DNA of 64,000 nucleotides from JAAUTT01 sp963846585 (GTDB lineage: Bacteria; Bacteroidota; Bacteroidia; Bacteroidales; JAAUTT01), in the NCBI GenBank assembly GCA_963846585.1, contig CAWJWO010000015.1, positions 310,001 through 374,000 on the forward strand. Reading direction: 5' to 3'. The notes below the pieces were generated by a model, which had not been told where the DNA came from, did no database searches, and worked only from the letters and a program-made list of their open reading frames with translations. The position numbers and the translations under genes are program-made. This document shows positions 16,156 to 25,627 of this stretch, piece by piece (the stretch's first letter is position 1; each line of letters begins with the position of its first letter).

Positions 16156-19100
16156 TTATAGTAGGTTAAACCCTGATATAACAACAAAAGGCCTTTCCCC
16201 ACGGGTATCCATGTCTTTCAAAGAAATTGCAATTACTTTCTTTTCCCCGGGCATCAATGAGATATAATTATCACTGTAAAATACCGGCAGGATGCGATCA
16301 CCACTTCTATGCCTGATAACTTTAAGCCTGATCATTAATGCAGGCGTTTTCGTAGAATTTGTAAGTGTAGTCGTTAATTTCCATGTATCACCAACCTTAT
16401 GTACCAGTGTTTTGTTTTCAATATTTATTTTAGGCAATAGCCTTAAATCCTTATAGTTATCGGTTTCTAATCCTCTCCAGTAGAAGTTTTCGGAAAGGAT
16501 ATTGTCATTCTGTTTTAGTGTTAATTTGATGAAATGGACTGAAGACAGAGTTTTTGGGAACAACAATTTGAAACATTGTGCTGTTGAATCCTCTTTACAA
16601 TCTAATGTCATCTTCTTTTCCCATTGAACGGTTCCATCAATGTTAAAAATTTGTGCCTCAGCCGTAAGATTTTTTTGATCCCTGGCATTATCATTTACAA
16701 CTTCGACATGGTCGAATACTGGATTCCATTGAATATGAATTGCTTCACATGCCTTCTTGCATCCAAAATATGCGGCTGTTGGTTCCAGGAAATAATCATA
16801 AGTTTGCCAAACCATTGAAGGCCACGCGGGATGACTCATCCATAATAATAGGCCCTGGCGGAACAAACTTCTTCCCTCAAACATAGCCCTATAGCCGTTA
16901 TAATTTATCCATTGTGCATATTCCGAAAATTCTCTGGCGCTTTTAGAAGTTCCAAATCCTTTTTCAACCAATTCATTAAATGTAGCACAGGATTGTGCGC
17001 TCTCAAGGTTATAATCATGTAACCCCCACTGGTTGTTCTGTGGCCATAAGGCAGAATCTGTAAATGTTTCTCTCATACTTTCGTAAGTCATAACATTTGG
17101 CATTCCCCGTTCGCTGTGAAACTTATTATAACCATTAAGTAAGAAATAATCTCTTGCGGTAAGTGCCCTGTAAGGCCCTCCTCCACTGACTATACCACTT
17201 GCTGAATTTGGAATATAATATAATCCGGGATGCAGTTTGGAAGTCATATTTCGTAAACTAGTATCAATAACCGGTGGCGGATTACCTTCGTTACGCCCTA
17301 CATAAATACCTAATGAGGGATGATTCCTGATCCGTTTGATCAAATCTTCTGCATTTTTAAGAAACATCTCAGGGTTATAAGGATCCGGACCATCTGCAGG
17401 GTTAGCAAGGCAGAAATCCTGCCAGATCATTATCCCGTAGCGATCGCAGGCATCAAAGAAATTATCATCGTCTGTTTGCGCAACCCAGTTCCTTATCATA
17501 TTAAAGTTCATATCAGCATGATAAGCAACTGCAGCATCATATTCCCTGCCACGATATTGCAGGTTTGATTCGGGAAATCCCCAATTTCCGCCACGGGCTA
17601 TAAAACGCCTTCCATTGACATACATATTTAATATCTGATTATTTTCAGAATATGTCATTTTACGTATGCCGGAATTAAATTTAACATGGTCCGATTCCTT
17701 GCCATCGTCTGTTTTAAATGATATATCGACAACATAAAGGTTAGGCTTTCCATATCCTTTTGGCCACCAAAGCTGTGGGTACTTAATACGTAATCCTGGT
17801 GTATTTGACGGGTTTAGTTTTATAATTTTGGAAGAATTTGATTCCAGTTGTGCCTTTTCTTCAAAATTAATATTACCATATTTACCTGTTAAAGTACCTG
17901 AAACAGGATAATTCATATGGTTAATGAGGGGTATTTCCATACTTATATCGGCACTTGTTGTATCAGGAATTTTCAGATCAGTTACAACAAGCGGATTATC
18001 AATTGTAACCGGTCCTTTTGCGGTGAGATATACTTTATCCCAGATTCCGATATTTCTTCCCCTAATCGTTGGAATCCAGTCCCATCCAATCGAAGCATGA
18101 TAGGTTGGGTTGTCAGCTCCAAGGATACCGCCATTTATGTCATGGTATTTTAAGTTTGGTTCCTTTATTACGCCTATATTATCATTTTTAATAATTCGTA
18201 CAGCCAATATGTTTTTTTGACCTGATTTTAAAAGGTTGGTAACATCAAAATTCCCATGAATAAATGCACCTTCCATCCGGCCTAACTTTGTTCCATTAAT
18301 ATACAGATCGGCTTTCCAGTTTATACCGTCGAAATTCAGGAATACCCCTGTTCCTTTAAAATCAGCAGGTACTTCAAATTCATCCCTGTACCAAAAATCG
18401 GAATTAAAAAATGATTCGGATATTGTCAGGATATTATCGCCGAAATTTGGATTTGGCAAGGCCCCTGCATTCCGGTAACTGGTCAGAACTGTACCGGGTA
18501 CGGTAGCCACCAGCCAGTCATTATCATTGAAACCAGGCAATGAAATATCCTCTCCTTTCGAAAGTACCTGCGATGAACGTTGAATTTTCCAGTCTCCGCC
18601 ACTTAAAGATAACTTATTATCAGCAATTGGTGGACTTGGTTTTGATTTGGCTATTAAACCGCCCTTCCCAAATATTTCAATTTCACTTAAAACATACCGT
18701 TTGTCCAAAGCAGGCTTCTTCATCAATATTTTAACATACCTTCCGGTACAAACCTCCTTAAAAATGATGTCGTCCGTTGTTTTTTGGCCACCCGGCAGTG
18801 AAACTAAATCTTTCCAGTTTTTTGAATCATTTGATATCTGTATTGAACCTTCAATAGCCTTATTTATCCAATAAAGTTTTATATGATCAAACGTACTTAC
18901 CGACCCAAGGTCAACATATAACCATTCATCGCCTTTACCAGCACTCATCCAGGCACTGGTAAATTTATCCGATGGAACCATATTGAGTCTTTTCCCTGCA
19001 TTAAAGAATTCTAAATCACTTATTGTCCATTTTATTGCGGAAGGCGATGACATACTTACCCTGTAAAAATGATAATTAACAGGATTTTTAAATTCATATT

Positions 19101-19845
19101 CAGGAGTAATTTCCTTTTGAGGTCCCGGCATTTGGAAATGAAAAGAAAATGAAAGTTTTGGTGCAGTAGAATCTTCATCGTAAGGACCTTTAAAAGGCCT
19201 GAAAGGTTTAGCAGGATTTTTCAAAGCCATTTTATCAGCTTTATTCAGGTTTTTTAAAAACTTTTGAAACGGGTCAGTTTTATCTTTTCCGGGGAATCCG
19301 GTGCCTTGAACTTTTCCAAGTTCTTCCCAATTTATACCATCGTTGGAGCCTGAACATGTTAATTGCCATTTCCCCGGCTTATTTATATCATAATCCAATG
19401 TTCCGTTTAAGCTTATCTTTTGGATTTCAGGTGGATTGGCCTCACTGTTCATTTCATATTGTATCCATACTGAGGTACCCATCAAACTTATATGAGTCAT
19501 CCTGTTATGATCAAGAAGCCATTCCCTTTCGTTTTTTGGCAATTCTTCCTCGCTGGAGGAAAATGAAATATATTCAGGCATATCATTTTGAATGATACCG
19601 TCAGTAACAAGTTGAGAAGTAAGGTTATAATCATAGCTTGAGGATTGATATACCGTCCTGAACCTTGCTATATTCCTGTAATGTTCGTTATCCGCGATAA
19701 GGTCAGGAGAAAAATTTTCATCAGGATTTCCGGGATATATACCTATTCCACGGGAATATTGCATAGTGTTATGTTTACAATTTATCAGTAAACATATAAG
19801 GCTTACGGCTGCCATTACCTTAAAATATACATATATATGCTTCAT
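16156..19845 (-). CDS. Lipoprotein glycoside hydrolase family 2 enzyme with discoidin domains
   Basis: A 1229-residue protein with a lipobox (LLINC, Cys about 23). N-terminal F5/8-type C (discoidin-like) domains follow; the clearest is at about 295-400 (AWMSAGKGDEWLYVDLGS ... SEIEIFGKG). Then come the GH2 jelly-roll, immunoglobulin-like and TIM-barrel domains. Barrel motifs include RGGNWGFPES, a NEG acid/base motif near residue 851 and HSERG (candidate nucleophile) near 911. The nearest activity class is beta-mannosidase or exo-beta-glucosaminidase, but I cannot fix the substrate. The lipobox suggests attachment to the outer membrane. The gene is isolated from polysaccharide-uptake genes. Confidence 0.85.
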   Translation of the reverse strand: MKHIYVYFKVMAAVSLICLLINCKHNTMQYSRGIGIYPGNPDENFSPDLIADNEHYRNIARFRTVYQSSSYDYNLTSQLVTDGIIQNDMPEYISFSSSEEELPKNEREWLLDHNRMTHISLMGTSVWIQYEMNSEANPPEIQKISLNGTLDYDINKPGKWQLTCSGSNDGINWEELGKVQGTGFPGKDKTDPFQKFLKNLNKADKMALKNPAKPFRPFKGPYDEDSTAPKLSFSFHFQMPGPQKEITPEYEFKNPVNYHFYRVSMSSPSAIKWTISDLEFFNAGKRLNMVPSDKFTSAWMSAGKGDEWLYVDLGSVSTFDHIKLYWINKAIEGSIQISNDSKNWKDLVSLPGGQKTTDDIIFKEVCTGRYVKILMKKPALDKRYVLSEIEIFGKGGLIAKSKPSPPIADNKLSLSGGDWKIQRSSQVLSKGEDISLPGFNDNDWLVATVPGTVLTSYRNAGALPNPNFGDNILTISESFFNSDFWYRDEFEVPADFKGTGVFLNFDGINWKADLYINGTKLGRMEGAFIHGNFDVTNLLKSGQKNILAVRIIKNDNIGVIKEPNLKYHDINGGILGADNPTYHASIGWDWIPTIRGRNIGIWDKVYLTAKGPVTIDNPLVVTDLKIPDTTSADISMEIPLINHMNYPVSGTLTGKYGNINFEEKAQLESNSSKIIKLNPSNTPGLRIKYPQLWWPKGYGKPNLYVVDISFKTDDGKESDHVKFNSGIRKMTYSENNQILNMYVNGRRFIARGGNWGFPESNLQYRGREYDAAVAYHADMNFNMIRNWVAQTDDDNFFDACDRYGIMIWQDFCLANPADGPDPYNPEMFLKNAEDLIKRIRNHPSLGIYVGRNEGNPPPVIDTSLRNMTSKLHPGLYYIPNSASGIVSGGGPYRALTARDYFLLNGYNKFHSERGMPNVMTYESMRETFTDSALWPQNNQWGLHDYNLESAQSCATFNELVEKGFGTSKSAREFSEYAQWINYNGYRAMFEGRSLFRQGLLLWMSHPAWPSMVWQTYDYFLEPTAAYFGCKKACEAIHIQWNPVFDHVEVVNDNARDQKNLTAEAQIFNIDGTVQWEKKMTLDCKEDSTAQCFKLLFPKTLSSVHFIKLTLKQNDNILSENFYWRGLETDNYKDLRLLPKINIENKTLVHKVGDTWKLTTTLTNSTKTPALMIRLKVIRHRSGDRILPVFYSDNYISLMPGEKKVIAISLKDMDTRGERPFVVISGFNLL

Positions 19846-19947
19846 TGTGTTTAATTAAATTTATTTTTTAAAATTATTCAGGATGTAATATAACAATATT
19901 ATCAGAGCAAACCAATTTTTCAAACAAAAGCTCATTAACTAAAACAA

Positions 19948-20016
19948 GGACACGTACAAGGCGTGTCCCTAAAATTTCTGTCTTCGAACGAAAGGACACA
20001 CACAAGGCGTGTCCCT
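19948..20016. repeat. Two GGACACG...CGTGTCCCT hairpin repeats
   Basis: Copies at 19948-19970 and 19994-20016 share ACAAGGCGTGTCCCT. In the first copy, 7-bp arms (GGACACG and CGTGTCC) are perfectly complementary across a 9-nt centre. A decayed relative is at 4720-4743. The two sit between the GH2 and PQQ genes. Confidence 0.6.
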
Positions 20017-20045
20017 ACAATTTTTATCTGTACATGTCTTTGTTA

Positions 20046-20076
20046 CTAACAACTAACAACCAACAACTAACAACTA
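20046..20076. repeat. AACAACTA word repeat forming the stop of the PQQ gene
   Basis: Four AACAACTA-type units end inside the TAG stop (20074-20076, minus strand) of the propeller gene. Confidence 0.6.
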
Positions 20077-21342
20077 TTTTTCTTTAATATCATATGCCAA
20101 CAATGTATTGCCATGCCGGATATATAAAATTCCACCGGCGATCACAGGATGGGCCCAATGAGGTCCTGTACCTTTGGTAATTTTAAAACTGCTTACCAGA
20201 TCAAATTTTTCAGGATTAGGATTTACGAGTCCCACATTCCCTTTTTTTTCGTCATAAATATAGAGCCTGCCATTTGCAAAAATAACAGATCCTTTGCAAT
20301 TCCAGTGTTCTTCATACATTTTCTTTCCCGTGTTCCAATCAATGCAACACCAGTTGCCATCACTGTTATTAATCCAGTTGGAACCATAGATATATCCATT
20401 TACCAAAACTACGCCGCCATGATGTACATCCAAAACTGAGTCAGTCCATACTACCTTTGCGTTATTTCCATCTTCCGCCAACTTCAACATTATGCCACCA
20501 TGGTCATATCCCCCTGTAATATAAATATTTCCATCATTGTACAGTGGGGTCACACATTTGATGGATTTTCCTCCATTATCTTTTCTATTTTTTAAGCTGG
20601 TATATATTTCCGAATGATTCACTTTCCATATAATATTTCCGGTCATTGGATCCAAGGCAATTACATAATTAGCGGTTACATTTATAATAATTTTTCGACC
20701 TGCTTTTTCTATCATTATTGGTGACACATAAGCTGGATTATCATTTATGCTTTCTGATTTCCATATCAGGTCACCTGACACTTTATTTAATGCTATCATG
20801 GTAGTTACTGGTCCGCCAGGCGTGAAAAATATTCTGTCGTCGTCAATTAATAGTGATTCGGCAATCCCCCAGCGACCATATGTGCCGTTAAACATTTTGC
20901 TTGCCTGAACCTTCCAGATAATTTTTCCATCGGTTGTACTAATACAGGCAACATCTCCATTTCCACTTGAAACGTAAACCATATCACCTTCAACGGTTGG
21001 TGTACAGCGGCTATCGGAGAATGATGACTGCCAATTCAGGCCATAGGGTGTACTCCATTTTATTTTTCCTTCCCTGGTTAAAGCCACCAGTACATCGAGA
21101 GAATCAGAAATTCCTGTTACAAAAATCCTATCAGGTGTAACTGCTGGTGATGAAAATCCTTTTGGCAGGGTTTCATCCGACCAAAGAAGTACAGGGCCAT
21201 TTTCAGGCCAATGAGCCAGTAAACCTGTGTCGGGATAATTACCGCTCCGATCATATCGCCATTGATATATAGTTTGAGAAAAGCAGGAAGTATTTAAGAC
21301 AAACAAGAATATTATAATTGAAAAAAATTTACTTCGTACCAT
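20074..21342 (-). CDS. Exported PQQ-like beta-propeller protein
   Basis: A 422-residue protein with signal peptide (1-22, ending NTSCFSQ) and a PQQ-type eight-bladed propeller. Tryptophan-docking repeats such as LVALTREGKIKW, VACISTTDGKIIWKV, IALNKVSGDLIWKS and VIALDPMTGNIIWKVNH run through the chain. It starts with YQWRYDRSGNYPDTG, a motif I associate with PQQ-repeat proteins of environmental Bacteroidota. No quinoprotein dehydrogenase cofactor residues are recognisable, so a scaffold or binding role is more likely than catalysis. Confidence 0.82.
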   Translation of the reverse strand: MVRSKFFSIIIFLFVLNTSCFSQTIYQWRYDRSGNYPDTGLLAHWPENGPVLLWSDETLPKGFSSPAVTPDRIFVTGISDSLDVLVALTREGKIKWSTPYGLNWQSSFSDSRCTPTVEGDMVYVSSGNGDVACISTTDGKIIWKVQASKMFNGTYGRWGIAESLLIDDDRIFFTPGGPVTTMIALNKVSGDLIWKSESINDNPAYVSPIMIEKAGRKIIINVTANYVIALDPMTGNIIWKVNHSEIYTSLKNRKDNGGKSIKCVTPLYNDGNIYITGGYDHGGIMLKLAEDGNNAKVVWTDSVLDVHHGGVVLVNGYIYGSNWINNSDGNWCCIDWNTGKKMYEEHWNCKGSVIFANGRLYIYDEKKGNVGLVNPNPEKFDLVSSFKITKGTGPHWAHPVIAGGILYIRHGNTLLAYDIKEK

Positions 21343-21360
21343 ATTTATAATTTGAAAATT

Positions 21361-21395
21361 TGACCCTTCGACTACGCTCAGGGCAAGAAATGTGC
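21361..21395. repeat. CCCTTCGACTACGCTCAGGG intergenic element, copy 1
   Basis: This GC-rich element, with flanking AAATTTGA and GAAATGTGCCAATTTGA, recurs in opposite orientation at 53923-53960. The flanks match as well, giving about 50 bp of near identity between distant intergenic regions. Confidence 0.7.
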
Positions 21396-21514
21396 CAATT
21401 TGAATATGATGACAAATTACTGATTACTAATTACAAATGAAAAACAATGTTGTAATATTTTCTTAATCACCTAATTACTTAATCATTTAATCACTTTGTA
21501 CTTACGACTATTAT

Positions 21515-21544
21515 CCTGGTTCCTGGTTCTTGGCTGTTGGTTCT
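21515..21544. repeat. CTTGGTTCCTGG word repeat after proC
   Basis: Degenerate CCTGGTTCTTGGCTGTTGG words lie 20 bp after the proC stop. A TTAATCACTTAATC tract precedes them at about 21473-21498. Confidence 0.6.
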
Positions 21545-21564
21545 ATTACAACTTACTATAATAA

Positions 21565-22362
21565 TTATTTGCCCTTTATCTTATTATAGGAAGCCAACAG
21601 ACCTTTGATAATTGAAGAACTAAACCCATTATGTTCCATCTCATTTAATCCGGCAATCGTTGAACCTTTTGGCGTAGTTACCTTGTCTATTTCTGCTTCC
21701 GGATGACCGGTACCGCTAATTAATAATTTGGCGGCTCCCAGAACAGTTTGAGTTGTAATTAATTGAGCCACAGCAGGTGTAAATCCGATTTCCACTCCTC
21801 CTTCAATCATTGCCCGTATATATCTTAAAGCATACCCGGTTCCGCAAGAACCCAAAGCAGTGGCTGAGTCAATCATTTCTTCGGGTAAAAATACCGATTT
21901 ACCCAACAATGAAAAAATACTCAATACAAGTTCCTTTTGTTCCTCGCTTGCATTTGCCGATGTTATACATGTCATTGATTCCTGAATGGATATAGCTGTA
22001 TTTGGTATAATCCGGAATAAAGGCAATTTTCCTGTTACGGTTTGAATTTCGGCAATACTTATACCGGCAGCTATAGAGATGAGGATATGATTACCGGATT
22101 GTAGTTTGGGTTTTATTTCATCAAGTACCGATTTAACAAGATAAGGTTTTACTGCAATGATGATAATATTGCCAAATTCAACTGCCTGGCAGTTATCTTT
22201 TCCGGTGGATAATCCTTTATTCTTAAAATAATGAAGCGGATCGGGCCTAATATCGGTAATATAAATATTTTCAGGATTAATCCGGCTGGTTTTCAGGAAA
22301 CCTTCCGCAATGGCCGAACCCATATTTCCGGCCCCCAGGATGGCAAATTTTTGTTGTTCCAT
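21565..22362 (-). CDS. proC: Pyrroline-5-carboxylate reductase
   Basis: Reduces pyrroline-5-carboxylate to proline with NAD(P)H, the last step of proline synthesis. Motifs: GAGNMGSAIAEGF (10-22, Rossmann glycine loop), FGNIIIIAVKPY, FRIIPNTAISIQESMT and the C-terminal TTPKGSTIAGLNEMEHNG signature. It has 265 residues, a normal length. It follows argB on the same strand after a 285-bp gap packed with word repeats, a common proline-arginine gene neighbourhood in Bacteroidota. Confidence 0.95.
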   Translation of the reverse strand: MEQQKFAILGAGNMGSAIAEGFLKTSRINPENIYITDIRPDPLHYFKNKGLSTGKDNCQAVEFGNIIIIAVKPYLVKSVLDEIKPKLQSGNHILISIAAGISIAEIQTVTGKLPLFRIIPNTAISIQESMTCITSANASEEQKELVLSIFSLLGKSVFLPEEMIDSATALGSCGTGYALRYIRAMIEGGVEIGFTPAVAQLITTQTVLGAAKLLISGTGHPEAEIDKVTTPKGSTIAGLNEMEHNGFSSSIIKGLLASYNKIKGK

Positions 22363-22405
22363 TAGTAAGTGATATTTTATTAATGATAATTGTTTATTTT
22401 AATAG

Positions 22406-22614
22406 ACCCAAGAACCAAGAGCCAGGAACCAGGAACCAGGATTTTAGATGTCTCGTTAATGGCATATTAGTTTATTAGTAATCAGTTAATTGTTGCCAAT
22501 ATTTTCTCATGTCTTGGCTCCTGATTCTTGGTTCCTGGCTCTAATTACTTCACGTTTTCAAATTTACACATTAATTTTTTATGTCTTGGCTCCTGGTTCT
22601 TGGTTCCTGGCTCT
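22406..22614. repeat. Cluster of three CTTGGTTCCTGG word tracts between argB and proC
   Basis: Tracts at 22406-22440 (inverted orientation), 22510-22542 and 22582-22614 carry the words CTTGGCTCCTGGTTCTTGGTTCC in slightly different order. Because the first is inverted relative to the others, they could pair. Between them are TTTTCAAATTTACAC and TTTGCAAATTAGCAC words. Confidence 0.7.
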
Positions 22615-22648
22615 CATTAATGCACATTTGCAAATTAGCACATTATTT

Positions 22649-23434
22649 TTAAAGAACAATATTTGTTCCGCCAAAGAACTTTTCAGAAGAAAATGCACCT
22701 GGTCCGCAAATATTAATTTCTGAAACACCCGACTTAATCGCTGAAAATGCATTCTCCAGTTTAGGTATCATACCCGAATGAATTATTCCTTTTTGTTTAT
22801 AATTCAGGAAAGAATTTTCAGTAATTTCACTTATTACAGAGGAAGGGTCTTCCTGATTCAGTAATACGCCACTTTTTTCGAAGCAGAATATCAATTTAAC
22901 ATTAAATCCTTTAGCCAGTGATATAGCCAGCGATGAAGCGATAGTATCGGCATTTGTGTTGAGCAGCTGGCCATGTTTATCATGTGTAACAGGTGCAAAA
23001 ACAGGAACAAACTTCTTTTCTAATAAAATAGTTATAATTTGAGGATTTATTTTTTGAACATCGATATCTCCCACATACCCGTAATCAATAGATTTTACCG
23101 GCCTTTTATCTGCCGGTATAGTATTACCATCAGCACCAGTGAGGCCAAAGGCATTACAATTTTTTGACTGAAGCTTACATACAATATTTTTATTTATCCA
23201 ACCGGCATAAACCATGGCCACAATTTCAAGGGTTTTTTCATCAGTCACCCTTCTCCCATCTTTCATTACCGGTTCAATGCCTAATTTAATCATCAACTCA
23301 TCAGCTATTTTACCGCCACCATGTATAAGTATTTTATTTTCATTCCAGTTTGCAAAACTGTCCAGCACTTTTTGCAATAAAACGGGATTATCTAAAATAT
23401 TGCCGCCTACCTTTAGTATCGTAAGATTAATCAT
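22649..23434 (-). CDS. argB: Acetylglutamate kinase
   Basis: Phosphorylates N-acetylglutamate, the second step of arginine synthesis. Amino-acid kinase motifs: KVGGNILDN (7-15), ILIHGGGKIADELM (about 36-49), the TGADGNTI substrate loop, and NTNADTIASSLAISLAKGF. It has 261 residues, normal length, with no N-terminal extension. It is 55 bp after argD on the same strand. The absence of an ArgA/ArgJ gene next to it fits the GNAT protein at the operon head supplying acetylglutamate. Confidence 0.95.
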   Translation of the reverse strand: MINLTILKVGGNILDNPVLLQKVLDSFANWNENKILIHGGGKIADELMIKLGIEPVMKDGRRVTDEKTLEIVAMVYAGWINKNIVCKLQSKNCNAFGLTGADGNTIPADKRPVKSIDYGYVGDIDVQKINPQIITILLEKKFVPVFAPVTHDKHGQLLNTNADTIASSLAISLAKGFNVKLIFCFEKSGVLLNQEDPSSVISEITENSFLNYKQKGIIHSGMIPKLENAFSAIKSGVSEINICGPGAFSSEKFFGGTNIVL

Positions 23435-23458
23435 ATTTGAAATAATTCTTTTATTTCC

Positions 23459-23506
23459 TGCTTACCTGCTTTTCTACTTTTCTACTCTCCTACTTACCTA
23501 CTTTCA
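23459..23506. repeat. CTACTTTTC word repeat forming the argD 3' end
   Basis: Degenerate words such as CTACTTTTCTACTCTCCTAC run through the argD/argB spacer and supply the last codons (VGK) and the TAG stop of argD at 23490. A related tract is at 42853-42899. Confidence 0.6.
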
Positions 23507-24626
23507 TTAAACATCTTTGCAATATAGAAATAAAAAGGTCAATTTCTGATTTGTTAATAGTTAATGGAGGCAAAATCCTTAATACATTCTTATTATTTGA
23601 TGAGCCGGTGAATACTTTCTCTTCTAACAGTAAATCCCGAAGTTCTTTGACAGAAAAAGAAAACTCAATGCCTATCATCAGGCCTTTGCCTTTTACAAGA
23701 TTAATGCCCTTAATCTCTGACAGGCGATCTTTAAAATAATTACCCATTTTATAAGCATTATCAACAATACCCTCATTCTTAAATACATCAAGAACTGCAA
23801 TACTTGCAGCACACGCCAGATGATTACCTCCAAACGTGGTACCCAACATACCATATCGTGCTTTAAATTTTGGATTTATCAGAACACCGGCAACAGGGAA
23901 CCCGTTACCCATTCCTTTTGCAGTAGTAATTATATCAGGTTCAATGCCGGCATACTGATGTGCAAAAAACTTTCCTGTACGTCCATAGCCTGATTGTACT
24001 TCATCCAAAATTAATTCAACTTCAAATTTTTTGCAAAGTGAATTCAGGTCAATTAAAAAATCATTATCAGGGCAGTTAATACCGGCAAGTCCCTGGATAC
24101 CTTCAATAATCACCGCAGTAATATCATTTTTTTTTAGTTCAGCTTCAACTGCCTTAATATTGTTAAGAGGAACAAAGGTAACGTGGTAGTTAGTGTTTAT
24201 TGGAGCACTAATCGAAGGATTATCAGTAACGGCCAAAGTACCGCTTGTACGGCCATGAAATGCATCTTTAAAACTTACAACCCTGCGTTTGCCATTATTG
24301 AAAGATGCAAGTTTTAGTGCGTTCTCATTGGCTTCTGCGCCTGAATTGCAAAGTAAAAGATTATAATTTTCGTATCCGGAAATCTGACCGAGTTTTTCGG
24401 CTAATTCTTTTTGTAATGAAATTATCACAGAGTTTGAATAAAATCCAATTTTTTGCAGCTGGTCAGTTATTTTTTTAATATAATACGGATTGTTATGTCC
24501 TATTGATATTACTGCATTACCACCATAACAATCGAGATATTTATTCCCGTTTCTGTCAATTATAAAACAACCGTCTCCTTTTACAGGCTCTATTTCGTAA
24601 ATAGGGTATACATCAAAAAGTTTCAT
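23490..24626 (-). CDS. argD: Acetylornithine aminotransferase
   Basis: PLP-dependent class III aminotransferase converting N-acetylglutamate semialdehyde to N-acetylornithine. Motifs: DCYGGNAVISIGHNNPYY near the N-terminus, NSGAEANENALKLAS, FHGRTSGTLAVT, LILDEVQSGYGRTGKFFAHQ and the lysine segment TTAKGMGNGFPVAG (PLP lysine near residue 238). It has 378 residues. It is 11 bp downstream of argC. Its final codons and stop fall inside a word repeat, so the native C-terminus may have been altered. Confidence 0.93.
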   Translation of the reverse strand: MKLFDVYPIYEIEPVKGDGCFIIDRNGNKYLDCYGGNAVISIGHNNPYYIKKITDQLQKIGFYSNSVIISLQKELAEKLGQISGYENYNLLLCNSGAEANENALKLASFNNGKRRVVSFKDAFHGRTSGTLAVTDNPSISAPINTNYHVTFVPLNNIKAVEAELKKNDITAVIIEGIQGLAGINCPDNDFLIDLNSLCKKFEVELILDEVQSGYGRTGKFFAHQYAGIEPDIITTAKGMGNGFPVAGVLINPKFKARYGMLGTTFGGNHLACAASIAVLDVFKNEGIVDNAYKMGNYFKDRLSEIKGINLVKGKGLMIGIEFSFSVKELRDLLLEEKVFTGSSNNKNVLRILPPLTINKSEIDLFISILQRCLMKVGK

Positions 24627-24637
24627 TTTTTCTATTA

Positions 24638-25627
24638 TTAAAAATTTGTTGGCTTTAAACTTAATCCGGCACGCTCATTAAACCCAAACATTAAATTCAT
24701 ATTCTGAACCGCCTGCCCGGCGGCTCCTTTTGTCAGATTGTCAATTACTGAAGTTATCAGTATTTTCCCTTCATATTTTTGAATATTAAGGAAACATTTG
24801 TTTGTGTTGATAACATCTTTTACACTTATTTCATTTTCAGATATAAATGTGAATGCCGCATCTTTATAAAAATTACAATATAATAACTTGATCTCCTCTA
24901 TTTTTAAATTACAATCAGTATATGCAGTGACAAATATACCCCTTGTAAAATTACCCCTTACAGGGATAAAATTTAGTGGAGGTATGTTTTGAACTACAGA
25001 TGATTCAAGTGTTTGTCGTACTTCTGCTAAATGCTGGTGTGTGAAAGGTTTATAAATGGAAACATTATTATTGCGCCAGCTAAAATGAGTAGTATCGCTC
25101 AATTTTTGCCCTGCGCCAGTAGAACCGGTTATTCCGTGTATGTGCACGGGTGATTTAATCAGCTTTGCATATGCAAGCGGAAGTAAAGCTAATTCAATGG
25201 CAGTAGCAAAACAACCAGGATTAGCAATACTCCTCGCTTTACGAATTTCTTCCCTGCTTAATTCGGGCAACCCGTATATAAATTCCCTGAAAGCCCCGTT
25301 TATGGAAGTAAATTTCCCTTTTAACCTGAAATCCTGACTCAGATCAATTATTCTGGTATGTTCCTCAATAAAAACAGAATTTAAAAAATCTATAGATTTT
25401 CCATGTCCAAGGCATAAGAATAAGATATTCACATCAGAATTGATCTGATCAGTAAATGTAAGTTCGGTTTCTCCAAACAGGTCAGAATGTACATCAAAGA
25501 TTTTATGGCCGGCATGGCTTGCACTATGTACATAACTAATTTCAGACTGAGGATGATTTATTAATATCCTTAATAATTCGCCTGCTGTATATCCGGCGCC
25601 TCCAATTATACCAATTTTAATGCCCAT
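24638..25627 (-). CDS. argC: N-acetyl-gamma-glutamyl-phosphate reductase
   Basis: NADPH-dependent reductase, third step of arginine synthesis. Motifs: GGAGYTAGELLRILINHP (9-26), the active-site cysteine in NPGCFATAIELALLP, HGITGSTGAGQK and the conserved histidine region FIPVRGNFTRG. It has 329 residues. Its ATG overlaps the end of the GNAT gene by 11 bp, indicating an operon in the order GNAT-argC-argD-argB. Confidence 0.95.
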   Translation of the reverse strand: MGIKIGIIGGAGYTAGELLRILINHPQSEISYVHSASHAGHKIFDVHSDLFGETELTFTDQINSDVNILFLCLGHGKSIDFLNSVFIEEHTRIIDLSQDFRLKGKFTSINGAFREFIYGLPELSREEIRKARSIANPGCFATAIELALLPLAYAKLIKSPVHIHGITGSTGAGQKLSDTTHFSWRNNNVSIYKPFTHQHLAEVRQTLESSVVQNIPPLNFIPVRGNFTRGIFVTAYTDCNLKIEEIKLLYCNFYKDAAFTFISENEISVKDVINTNKCFLNIQKYEGKILITSVIDNLTKGAAGQAVQNMNLMFGFNERAGLSLKPTNF

